Below are positions 17,570-26,193 of a stretch of DNA of 27,540 bases, one piece after another. The position numbers and the translations under genes were made by a program. The first letter of the stretch is position 1, and each line of letters starts with the position of its first letter. A model generated the notes under the pieces. That model was not told the DNA's origin and searched no databases. It saw nothing but the letters and a program-made list of their open reading frames with translations. This DNA is from Mesostigma viride. Taxonomy: Eukaryota > Streptophyta > Mesostigmatophyceae > Mesostigmatales > Mesostigmataceae. The stretch is from the NCBI GenBank assembly GCA_009746045.1, contig RPFO01002260.1, positions 1 to 27,540 on the forward strand. The letters are read 5' to 3'.

Positions 17570-19273
17570 ATGGATCCAGTGGGTGGTAACATGTCGCCTA
17601 TACCTACCAATACTCCTACTATGAGTAATAATAATAATAATAATAACAACCATAACAACAATCGTGGTAACCGACGGGACTCACTTGAAACGGTGCACCA
17701 TCTCACTCCTCAAGGTAACCTTCGTGCCTCACCTCCTTCTCCTATTGCTGGTGGTCGCCGTCGTCCCTCACTTACCCCTCCTACCTATGAACAACGTCAA
17801 CGTATGCAAGTCAGATTTAGTGATGACCCTTCCCTTACCCTGAACCAGGCCCCTGCCCCTCCTGCAACCTTGGCTCAACCCTCCAGCAGGTCCTCACTAA
17901 CTAACAATGTTTTTAGGCCTCCTTCCCACCCTGTGCCTTCCATGCCTGCTCTTAACACGGGTCGTGCCTCTGCCCCTGTCGGTCCTTCTGGGCGCCCTAG
18001 TGCAGTTCCCTTTTACCCACCTGCTTCCTGGTCCTACCCTGAGACGGCCTATGAGGCAGCCCAGGTCCCTACCCGTGTGGCTGATTTAGAAGTTAATAGT
18101 GATTTCAGCACCATGCCCCTAGATGATAGAAATTATGATCATTTTGCCTATTCCTCTCTTCGTGAGCAATATACTGTCCCCTTCTCTTATGGGCACCAGC
18201 CTGAAACGGTGGCCCCTTCTAGACCCCTACCCAAGACTTTTCCTCTTCCTTCCTTCTATCCCGCTTATGTAGCAGTGGAAGATAGTGGCCCTATGGGAAA
18301 AACTGACTCTTCTAATCCCCCTAAGCCCCCTGCTCTTCCCCTCTTTGCTAACCTTCCCAAGCTGGATGTCAAGTCTACCCCTCAACAGTTTTTCACCTTT
18401 ATTATGTTGCTTACCCAGAACACGGAGTCGTGGCAGAATCATAATAGATGGCGTCTTTCTGATGCTGTATTAGTTCCTCACTATCTTACAACCTGTATTA
18501 CTCCTGAGCTTGCTAACCTCATTCAGTGTGAGTCTTTGGCCTCTCATGCCTACCCTAACTCTGTAGCAGAATTGTTTAAGCGTTTAGAGAACCATTTAGT
18601 CCCTCCTGATTCAGATTGGCAGGATAGATTAGCCTTTGGTACCTTGCAGCAGGGTACTAAATCATTTAAGGAGTATATGAAAGAGTTTGATGCTCAGATG
18701 GTACGAATTAGGGATTTGTCGGGTGCAGAAGTACGTGCTCGCTTCCTCCAAGGCCTCAGTAGACCCTTATTACGTGAAGTCAAGCGCCAGTTCTCTGCCT
18801 ACCGTTTTACTGATCTGCCCCTCAAGCATGTGCGCCAGCATCTCTTGCGTGTAGCAGATTTCTTCACCACCCCTTCTCTTCCTACCCGTTCCCGTATTAA
18901 TAATATTATCCTTACCCCTGAGGAGGAGAACTCCTATGTAGAAGAATTAGATATCTGTGTTACTGACCTTTCAGCCCTTGATGTCTCTCATATCACATGC
19001 TATCATTGTAAGGAAGTAGGTCATCTTAAACGTGAGTGCCCCAAGTTCCTTTCGGGTGCTCCCCCTCATCCCGACGCTCGCCCTCCTCGTACCCCTCAGC
19101 GTGCTCCTATTCGTCCTACTTCAGGACGCATTCCCTCAGCTACCCCTAGTAGGCTGAATGCTGTGCAGGCAGGCCCCCAGGGTTCCCCTATGATAATCAG
19201 GCTCCCGCACCCTCTTCGCTCCCTCGTGACCCTCCAGCAGTGGCTTTTTCGCCAGGGTCTTCTTCGGGGTTAG
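17570..19273 (+). CDS. gag: Gag polyprotein of Ty3/Gypsy element
   Basis: The capsid/nucleocapsid precursor packages element RNA in cytoplasmic particles. It starts at an ATG in the context aaaaATGg, after ccccttaaataa. Residues about 20-35 are an Asn-rich run; about 35-250 are Pro/Ser-rich and probably disordered. The capsid-like region (about 255-440) contains SWQNHNRWRLSDAV, a DWQDRLAFGTLQQG stretch and ARFLQGLSRPLLRE, the usual retrotransposon gag pattern. A CCHC zinc knuckle, CYHCKEVGHLKREC, spans about 477-490. The last 28 codons before the stop look wrong: a better reading continues in another frame from ccccta (19185-19190), so the nominal C terminus is probably a frameshift product. 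Confidence 0.9.
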   Translation: MDPVGGNMSPIPTNTPTMSNNNNNNNNHNNNRGNRRDSLETVHHLTPQGNLRASPPSPIAGGRRRPSLTPPTYEQRQRMQVRFSDDPSLTLNQAPAPPATLAQPSSRSSLTNNVFRPPSHPVPSMPALNTGRASAPVGPSGRPSAVPFYPPASWSYPETAYEAAQVPTRVADLEVNSDFSTMPLDDRNYDHFAYSSLREQYTVPFSYGHQPETVAPSRPLPKTFPLPSFYPAYVAVEDSGPMGKTDSSNPPKPPALPLFANLPKLDVKSTPQQFFTFIMLLTQNTESWQNHNRWRLSDAVLVPHYLTTCITPELANLIQCESLASHAYPNSVAELFKRLENHLVPPDSDWQDRLAFGTLQQGTKSFKEYMKEFDAQMVRIRDLSGAEVRARFLQGLSRPLLREVKRQFSAYRFTDLPLKHVRQHLLRVADFFTTPSLPTRSRINNIILTPEEENSYVEELDICVTDLSALDVSHITCYHCKEVGHLKRECPKFLSGAPPHPDARPPRTPQRAPIRPTSGRIPSATPSRLNAVQAGPQGSPMIIRLPHPLRSLVTLQQWLFRQGLLRG

Positions 19274-19482
19274 TTCCTATGGATTTGGGGGGGAGGGGGA
19301 ACAGTAGGCCTGTCAGCCGGGGGTAACCTGGACAGGTCCTTAGATAGTACCCCAGATAAAAATTTTTGCCTGCCTGTTTTTATAACCTCTGTAGGAGCTG
19401 AATCTTCCCTACCACTACGTGTGCGTCCTCTTATGTTCTTGAATGGTGGTTTAACCGTCCCTCACACTGTTGTAGACCCTTC
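19274..19482 (+). other. Gag-protease linker with frame breaks
   Basis: Protein-like reading runs through here but changes frame twice: near the G7 run (about 19290) and near the short C run at about 19477. Each is compatible with a one-base length change. The content (Gly-rich, then residues such as NFCLPVFITSV and FLNGGLTV) suits the linker and the N-terminal edge of a retropepsin. Confidence 0.55.
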
Positions 19483-19857
19483 TTGCATGCTGATGAACTC
19501 TTGAATGTCTCTGTGTTGGTAGATAGCGGTGCGGCTAGCTCCTTTGTGAGCGAGGCCCTAGTTAGGCGTTTAGGACTAGTCCCTACCCCTCACACCAAAC
19601 CCGTTACTGTTCATTATGCTGATGGTCGCACCAGTCATTCCCCGGGTACGGTGTCCCTTCCCATGGTTATACAAGGACGTACTGTCAACCTGACGGCCAC
19701 TATAGGCCCTATCACTACCGCTGATGTATTACTAGGATTAGATTGGCACCAGGATAATAAGATTACTATTAATTATGATACCATGGTCATTTGGTTTCCA
19801 GATAGCTCTTACTGGGTACCGAACGTCATTATAGATTGGAAAATTTATCCTTGGTAG
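19483..19857 (+). pseudogene. pro: Retroelement aspartic protease segment
   Basis: This retropepsin-like domain cleaves the polyprotein after dimerisation. The catalytic motif LVDSGAASSFVS is at about codons 12-23 (Asp codon 19522-19524), with the conserved second half DVLLGLDWHQDN near codons 85-96. The size fits a Ty3/Gypsy protease. The listed first codon is not a true start because protease is made as part of the polyprotein. The frame ends at a premature TAG after IYPW. The RT-side reading resumes in another frame, with a break somewhere between 19803 and 19857, possibly at the ggg of actgggtacc. Confidence 0.82.
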
Positions 19858-20659
19858 ATATTACTCCTCCTACACCTGTTGATCCTCCTGTAAGACCTAT
19901 ACCTGAAGTATTAATGTCCAATGATGAGTTGCGTTCTGAACTAAAGGAATATGGATATTTATTATGTATGTTCCTTCAGTTAGAAGTACAGGAGATACCT
20001 ATCACTAATAATAGTGTGGATATAGATATAAACACAGTGGATACAATAGGAGTGGGATTTACTGAAAATGAAATAGTAAGATACATGGCTGTGATAGATT
20101 CCTCAAAGGTTTTTGAAGAAAAGACTCCTTCTTATCCTCCTCCTCGTTCTGTTTTACACCGTGTAGTTATCAAGGACGGTGCAGTTCCTACGCACTCTCC
20201 GATGTATAGAATGGGCCCTACCGAGTTAAAGGAACTAAAACAGATTTTAGTGTCATTATTAGAAGCAGGATTGATAGAGCCTAGTAACTCCCCTACTCAG
20301 CTGGTGTCCTGTTAGTTCCTAAGCCAAATGGCAAGTTTCGCCTAGTTACTGATTATAGGAAGTTGAATGATATTACTGTGAAGTCTAAATACCCTCTACC
20401 TCGTATTGATGATATATTTAATAAGGTTAAAGGTTCCACTTGTTTCACAGTACTGGATTGTGCGGATGGTTTTTGGCAGTTGCGGATAGCTCCTGAGGAT
20501 TGCCATAAAACCGCCTTTGCTACCCCTTTTGGTCATTACCAGTTTAGAGTAGCGGCTATGGGACTCTGTAACTCGCCTGCCTCTTTTCAAATGTTAATGA
20601 ATGAAGTGCTTAGACCTGTTATGGGAAATTCTCATCTTCCTCAGGTGTCCTCTGATTAA
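19836..20659 (+). pseudogene. pol: Reverse transcriptase N-terminal segment, frameshifted
   Basis: This segment synthesises element cDNA from genomic RNA. It reads from a charged linker to HSPMYRMGPTELKELK and GLIEPSNSP, the classic entry to Ty3/Gypsy RT, then breaks frame at ctcccctactc (about 20284-20294). In the next frame come VPKPNGKFRLVTDYRKLND, the YPLPRIDD block, motif A FTVLDCADGFWQLRI and motif B MGLCNSPASFQ. That frame ends at a TAA at 20657-20659, and the rest of RT resumes in a third frame. Both breaks look like loss of one base in a homopolymer (C4 and TT). Confidence 0.9.
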
Positions 20660-23436
20660 AGGATCCTTCCTTCTCCTCTGTTTCTTTATCTGAGCATGAC
20701 CGTTCTTGTGCTCAAGCTTACTTAGATGATATTCTTATTTACTCTCCTGATTTTGAAACGCACCTACGTGATTTAAAGAAAGTATTAGAAATAATGGCTG
20801 AAAATTCTTTGTGGGCGCGCCGTGCTAAAGTGCGTTCGGGTAGGAGTGTCCCATTTTTAGGGCACGTTCTGTCAGATGCCGGGGTCGCTACCGACCCGGA
20901 TAAAACTAAGTCAATTCAGGAATGGCCTACTCCTACCGACGTTAAAGGTGTACGTAGTTTCCTAGGAATTGCTTCTTACTATAGGCGTTTTATCCCGCGT
21001 TTCGCAACTATAGCAGCCCCTATTAATCATTTATTAAAGAAGGATATCCCCTTTGTTTGGAGTAGTGAATGTCAGTCGGCTTTTCAGTGCCTAAAATCCC
21101 TACTCCTTTCCCCTCCTGTACTCATCCTACCGGATACTACTAAACCCTTTGTTGTGGCTACAGATGCTAGTAAAGTAGCTATAGGTGGTGTCCTTCTCCA
21201 GGATCAGGGTCAGGGCTTACAGCCAATTGAGTATATCTCTAGGACAATGCTCCCTGCGGAGCGTAACTATCCCGTACACCAGCAGGAACTCTTAGCTGTG
21301 GTGTATTGTTGCCACGCGTGGCAGCACTTCCTTAAAGGTGCTCAATTTGATGTCTGCCTGAATGAACCCTGTGAGCTAGATCCTTATAGGTTAGTTATCC
21401 AAACGGATCATCGTCCCCTTACCCATCTTCTCTCCCAACCCAACCTTACCCCTCGGCAAGCGCGCTGGATGGAATTTTTAGCACAGTTTTCCCCTTTTAA
21501 ACTTCAGTATGTCAAGGGTGTAGATAACATAGTACCAGATGCACTCTCTCGTCGTGCAGACTATTCCTTCTTCGAGGACCTTGATGTTCTCAATACTACT
21601 CTAGTTCCTACTACTATGGGTGTAACCCCTTATGGTGAACTACCTGATGATGAATCCTATGCCTACCTCTTTCATACAGCTGTTCGCATGCCTGATCTCC
21701 TTTCTCACGTAGGACTCTCTCTCCCGTGTGAGGCCCTTCCCGTGGCCTCGGTGGGGGGGGAGGGGAAAAATAAAATTTCTATACCGCTTAGCCATATAGC
21801 GACTAGGTCAGGAAAGTCTTATGAAAACGTAGTCCCTCTAGGACCTCCCCTTCTCTTTGGCAAGGCGGTAGGAGATCTCTTTAAACCTGTTCTGGATACT
21901 TCTGTAGCGATGCCTACCTCTGATCTTGAACGCCTTATTAGTAGATTTACGGCCACTGAGCCGGAAGCATTAGCTGCCATTGCTGCACATCCCCAACAAT
22001 TAGGCAAGCACCCTTGTAAATTTGTAGGTGGGTTTTTATATGTGCAGATAGCAGATTCTCCCCCTCAATGGCGCCTGTATGTCCCTCCTATCTGTCGCTC
22101 CTCCTTGCTCTTTGAGTTGCATGACTTAGCTGCTCATCAGGGTGGTAAACGGGTACGGGACCTAGTAGCCCGCTCTTATTACTGGCCTTCCCTTTATAAG
22201 GATGTAGATGAGTATGTTAGAACTTGTCAATCTTGCCAGGAAATGAAACCCAATAATGTAGGACAGATAGCAGAACCTAGGACCTTGCCTGACCCCATCA
22301 TGCCTTGGGATTCTATCATGATGGATTTTGTAGGACCTTTTAGAAAGAATGATAGGGGCAATGCCCAAATCCTTGTGTTCATAGATCGTTTTACTCGTAT
22401 GTGCCATCTTGTGCCGTGTCCTTTAGAACTCACCGCACGTGATTGCGCACGCCTATACCTCAATAATGTATATAGATATCATGGATTGAGTAGGCAGTTT
22501 ATTAGTGATAAGGATAAATTATTTACCTCAGATTTTTGGCAGCAGTTTTTCGCTGCCATCGGTACCAAGGTTACCTACGGTACTGCCTACCACTCCTCCT
22601 CCTCTCATTTAGTAGAGCGTCTTAATAGGGTAGTAGAAGAAGCGCTTAGGCACTATGTTAATGGCTCGGGTAGTGATTGGGAGGATTATTTATGTTTGGT
22701 AGAGTTCTCCCTCAACAATTGTCCCCAAGCTGCGCATGGATATACGCCCTTCTTCTTAGATACTGGTAGACAGCCCCTTACCCCTACCTCTCTCTTAGCT
22801 AGTCCTCTACGGGACAAGGATGATGTGTCCCGAGATACTGTAGAAGGTGTACAGTCCTTACTAGATAGAATGAAAACTGCTCATGACCACGCGATCTCAG
22901 GGTACCAAAAAGCTCAGGCTAAGTACCTTGCTAGGTTGCGTGCCTCCTTAGATAGACGAGCACCTGAGATAGAAATAGGAGATCTAGTATTAGTAGAAGG
23001 CCCCCGTGTTGGCCGTTTTGCTCATAAGTTTGAAGCAGAACTGAAGGTCAAACTTAGGCCCGCCTTCTTAGGACCCTTCCATGTGTTGTCTAGGGTAGGA
23101 AATTTCTTATATAAAGTCGATATCCCTACCTCTTGGCAAACGCATTCAAACACCTTCCATAGGAGCCAGCTTAAACTGTACCACCCTAGTACGTTCGCTG
23201 GCAGGGAGTTAGCGCCTGCCCCTTTAGAGCATAACCCTGACACTGGGGAAGTAGAAGACGAAGTAGAAAGCATCGTGGCCCATAGAGATATCAAAAAGGG
23301 CCGCGGTACCCAGCGTCAGTATAAAGTGAAGTGGATGTATGCTCGTAGTGAAGTAGATAAGGTTTGGTATACGGAGAGTGAGCTAGATGGGTGTAGTCGC
23401 CTGCTGCAGGAATATAAAACCCTGCACAAGCTCTAG
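20656..23436 (+). CDS. pol: Pol C-terminal part: RT, RNase H, integrase, chromodomain
   Basis: The segment is open in one frame with no real start codon. RT motif C, YLDDILIYS, is at 20719-20745, with thumb PFLGHVLSDAG and GIASYYRRFIP. RNase H shows FVVATDAS, QQELLAVVY, IQTDHRPL and VPDALSR. Integrase has an H2C2 finger (LHDLAAHQG to CQSCQEMK). Its catalytic triad is Asp in MMDFVGP (codon 22324), Asp in FISDKDK (22507) and Glu in LVERLNR (22615); the last two are 35 residues apart, giving DD35E. The chromodomain (about 23251-23400; YKVKWMYARSEVDKVWY) would guide integration to chromatin; the first aromatic cage position appears to be Val. Motif B to YLDD is about 42 residues, some 25 more than usual. 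Confidence 0.95.
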   Translation, partial: LKDPSFSSVSLSEHDRSCAQAYLDDILIYSPDFETHLRDLKKVLEIMAENSLWARRAKVRSGRSVPFLGHVLSDAGVATDPDKTKSIQEWPTPTDVKGVRSFLGIASYYRRFIPRFATIAAPINHLLKKDIPFVWSSECQSAFQCLKSLLLSPPVLILPDTTKPFVVATDASKVAIGGVLLQDQGQGLQPIEYISRTMLPAERNYPVHQQELLAVVYCCHAWQHFLKGAQFDVCLNEPCELDPYRLVIQTDHRPLTHLLSQPNLTPRQARWMEFLAQFSPFKLQYVKGVDNIVPDALSRRADYSFFEDLDVLNTTLVPTTMGVTPYGELPDDESYAYLFHTAVRMPDLLSHVGLSLPCEALPVASVGGEGKNKISIPLSHIATRSGKSYENVVPLGPPLLFGKAVGDLFKPVLDTSVAMPTSDLERLISRFTATEPEALAAIAAHPQQLGKHPCKFVGGFLYVQIADSPPQWRLYVPPICRSSLLFELHDLAAHQGGKRVRDLVARSYYWPSLYKDVDEYVRTCQSCQEMKPNNVGQIAEPRTLPDPIMPWDSIMMDFVGPFRKNDRGNAQILVFIDRFTRMCHLVPCPLELTARDCARLYLNNVYRYHGLSRQFISDKDKLFTSDFWQQFFAAIGTKVTYGTAYHSSSSHLVERLNRVVEEALRHYVNGSGSDWEDYLCLVEFSLNNCPQAAHGYTPFFLDTGRQPLTPTSLLASPLRDKDDVSRDTVEGVQSLLDRMKTAHDHAISGYQKAQAKYLARLRASLDRRAPEIEIGDLVLVEGPRVGRFAHKFEAELKVKLRPAFLGPFHVLSRVGNFLYKVDIPTSWQTHSNTFHRSQLKLYHPSTFAGRELAPAPLEHNPDTGEVEDEVESIVAHRDIKKGRGTQRQYKVKWMYARSEVDKVWYTESELDGCSRLLQEYKTLHKL
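21751..21775 (+). promoter_or_regulatory. Candidate central polypurine tract
   Basis: A run gtggggggggagg followed by ggaaaaa lies inside pol, between RNase H and integrase. Its first 13 bases are identical to the polypurine tract just before the 3' LTR (26181-26193). In some retroelements a second, internal purine tract primes plus-strand synthesis; that role here is inferred from the identity. Confidence 0.45.
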
Positions 23437-23494
23437 TTGTAGGCTTCTCCTCTCTTATGTTATGTCTGCTGTCGACGGGTGGTTGGTTGTCCCC

Positions 23495-23511
23495 TCCCCT
23501 CCGCAGCCGTC
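23495..23511 (+). promoter_or_regulatory. Possible splice acceptor before the extra ORF
   Basis: A pyrimidine-rich stretch (tgtcccctcccctccgcag) ends at 23506, five bases before the ATG at 23512. This could serve a spliced subgenomic RNA for the downstream ORFs, as in retroelements with an extra gene. No donor is identified, so it is only a candidate. Confidence 0.3.
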
Positions 23512-23950
23512 ATGTCAGAGCCTACCCCTCCGGCTGAGAGCCCGCTGCCGTCCCTGCCCCTACCGGACCCTGAGCTGTACTTCGAGGCCCTTCCGGGCCG
23601 TTGGGTGTCACGGTCTAGTTTCCCGGTGGCGTCGTGCATCCGGCCCTCCAGGCCCAGCATGCGGGCTAGTCAGGGCGGCTCTCTTCGGGGTCACGTGGTA
23701 CGGTCCTTCCCCTGCTGAACCGCATCAGCTTGTTTTGCACGGGTTCGACGATGCCGGCCACTGTTTGCTAGAATGTGGCTCCAGCTGTCCAGCCCTGGGA
23801 CAGATAGCTGCGATTCTCCAGTGCCCCAGGGTGTTTTCCTACCTTTCTACCCCTGTGGGCCGCTCCTGCCTACGGGATGTGTTCCCCTGGCTTCCGGCCG
23901 AGGGTGATGCGGAAATGGATGAGAACCCCTGCGACCTTTACGGGCCGTAG
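23512..23950 (+). pseudogene. Extra ORF A of the retroelement, unidentified
   Basis: It starts at an ATG 75 bases after the pol stop (MSEPTPPAESPLPSLPLPDP). The first frame stays open to 23718. From about 23640-23700 the better reading is one frame over (VTWYGPSPAEPHQLVLHGF, then YLSTPVGRSCLRDVFPWLP) and stops at 23948-23950. The likely product is about 145 residues, Pro-rich at the N terminus. GC content is clearly higher than in gag-pol. No signal peptide, membrane segment or known domain is visible, so an envelope-like role is not supported. The next ORF begins five bases after this stop. Confidence 0.45.
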
Positions 23951-23955
23951 AGTTC

Positions 23956-25824
23956 ATGGAGATAGCAGACCAGAACGCGGGCGTAGGATTGGGCGACCCT
24001 ACCCCTACGGACGCGCCGGTAGAGGCACAGTATTCCCCTGAGTATTCGGCCTCCCCTGCGGCGTCCTCCTCTTCAGTGTCGGCGCCTTCCCCTGTCCCGT
24101 CTTCACCGAGGTCGGTCCTGTGCGCATCGGTGGAGCCTACCCCTTCGGGCTCTGGTCGTGAGCCTGATCCTCTTGCGGCGACAGTTTCTGCGATGCAGGC
24201 GCAGATCCAGTCCCTGACGGCGGCCTTCGGGGCCTTCATGGCGGCCCAGGCGCACGCTCCAGCCACGCCAGGTGGGGTGTCTGTTGCAGCTGTGCCCCCT
24301 TCCCCTTCGGTCGCCTCGACGTCTACGGGTCCGTCCGTGTCGCGCGAGCCCTCGGCGGCTGCGGTTCCCTCTGGTGCTGCGGCTCCTACGCCTTCGGCTA
24401 CCGCTGCGCCTGCTACTGACGTACCTGCGCCTCGGCGCGAGTCCGCCGTCCCAGTGGCAGCGCCCGCCGCCGCCGCGTCCAGCGCCGCCCTCGCGGGGTT
24501 TCTTCAGCGACCCGGGCGGTCTTCCCAGGCTTTGGGAGGGCGGTCCTCCGCAGAGGATCCCGGTGCCTGACTGGAGCTTGGACGGTAACCAGTCGTATGC
24601 CGGATTGCCTGTCCCCACGGGCCCTATTTTCAACATGTGGCCTGGTGGTGCTCCGCCCCCAGAGACCGGCGCGCCAGTTGCGGAGGCGGGTCCGTCGCGA
24701 CCCCCTGCGGCATCGGGTCCGACGCGGCCCCCTGTTGTACCGGCGCCTTCTGCGCCTGTGCCGGTTCCTACCCCTTCGTCGGCCCCTGCCCCTTCGGCCC
24801 CGCGGTCTTTGGCTGCGGTTGTTCGGTCCAGTGGCTCTGACCCGCGCGCCACCCGCGCTGCCGATTCCCTTCGGGAGTTGTCAGAGGGCGATCGGGATCG
24901 GGCCCCTTCTGTGGTGCATGCGACTCCGGAGTCGCGCGACACGCCTGTCTTTGGGTATGGTATGTCTGCGCTCGCTTGCCGCCAGTGTGACCTGCCGCGC
25001 GCCTCCGCCGAGCTTGCCATTTCGCCCATGTCCTACGGGTTCTCCCAGGTGTGTCGGGCGCCGCGGGACCGTGGCCTACCAGTTGAGACTGATCGGCCTC
25101 CTTTCGACATGGTTATTTTAGCTGATCCGGTGTTCCAGGGTGAGATCCTGGTTCGGCGCGTCCTGTATCGCTGGGCGCGGCGCCACAATGACTTGGACAC
25201 CTACGGCGGGTTCCAGTGGGCTTACCCTCCGCCTCTGGGCATTATGGCCTCAGATGCTCTTACGGTAGATTTTCCTGCGGTGCCGGGTGCCACGTACAGC
25301 ACCGTCCTTCAGCCCATCCTAGAGTGGGATGCCCGTCGTCCAGCGCCCATCCCGGGCCAGGGTTTGGACTCTCGGGGTCATCCTCCTCCCCGGGCTAGCG
25401 ACTACCTCGAGACGTTCGGGTCGCGACAGTGTGCCCGCCGGTGGCGCTCCCTCGAGATTCGGCATATCCGGTTGTGGCCGTCCAACGTGGAGCCCCTGGT
25501 AGATCTGTTTTTCCCGACGGGTATGCGCCCTCGGATCCGGTACCATCGCCTGCTGCCCTGCTCCTGCGGGCTCTCTGCCTTATCGCGGTAGAGCCTTTCC
25601 TACGCCTCTTTGCCTGCGGTTTCCTGGACTGGGCCCGGGGCCAGGTCGTTCTTACACAGCATAGGTACTACTGGGCCTTCCTGGGTCTTTTTCCTGACGG
25701 CGTGTGGGCCGATGTTTTCCTCACTGTAGATAGGCACGACAATGCTGAGGATGTGTCTCACTACCAGGCTTACCTGGATGTCCTGCTGGCCTCCCGTGGT
25801 ACCTACCAGACGGATGGCCATTAG
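23956..25824 (+). pseudogene. Extra ORF B of the retroelement, unidentified
   Basis: Starting at ATG (MEIADQNAGVGLGDP), about 620 codons read well in three pieces: 23956 to about 24490, about 24490 to 25520, and about 25520 to 25824. The first break falls near cgcggggtttc and the second near gtttttcccg, both homopolymers. Residues about 70-100 (LAATVSAMQAQIQSLTAAF) suggest a short coiled coil. A long Pro/Ala/Ser-rich part follows, then a globular-looking C-terminal 300 residues rich in Trp, Arg and Tyr (LVRRVLYRWARRHNDLD; RWRSLEIRHIRLWPSN). A short coiled coil followed by a disordered Pro-rich part is also seen in some Gag proteins. I recognise no family. Confidence 0.5.
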
Positions 25825-26180
25825 ATAGAGGGCCTTAGGCCCGACCTGAGGGTGTTGTCCCTCCGGTATGTAGAGTCGCCCTCATGTTCTGGCCAGTTGA
25901 CTGGTCGTTCTTGGTCCTTGGTGCTGATTGGTTTACTCTGTGTGTCCTGCCCAGTGCCGTTCCCCCCGGCAGGGACTTTGTTCCAGGCAGTTAGGGGGAC
26001 CTACCACCAGGCTTGGTGCTGGCTAACCCTACACCTCCAGGCGTGGTGGTGGAGACCGTGTGAACTATTGGTGCTTTGTATCTTGGATGGCCTGCCGACT
26101 GTGTTAGTGTGTGCTGGGTGCATTAGGTTTCCTACCCCTTGTTTTCCTCCCTGTGCGTAGGGAGAGGGCTCCCTACCTTT
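25825..26180 (+). other. 3' untranslated part of the element with small hydrophobic ORF
   Basis: Between extra ORF B and the polypurine tract there is a 102-codon frame (25852-26160) rich in Leu, Cys and Trp, with hydrophobic runs (LVLIGLLCVSCPVPF; ELLVLCILDG). An overlapping frame begins at an ATG near 25883. Neither is convincing as a gene. The inverted word agggagaggg/ctccct occurs just before the purine tract. Confidence 0.35.
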
Positions 26181-26193
26181 GTGGGGGGGGAGG
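26181..26193 (+). promoter_or_regulatory. 3' polypurine tract
   Basis: gtggggggggagg lies immediately upstream of the 3' LTR start TGTTACG. This is the position of the primer for plus-strand DNA synthesis in LTR retrotransposons. The same 13-mer occurs at 21751-21763. Confidence 0.85.

Noticed and set aside
24103-25029. 308-codon minus-strand ORF opposite extra ORF B
   Set aside because: It is antisense to a GC-rich reading frame with better protein character and consists mainly of Arg/Gly; a shadow of the plus strand.
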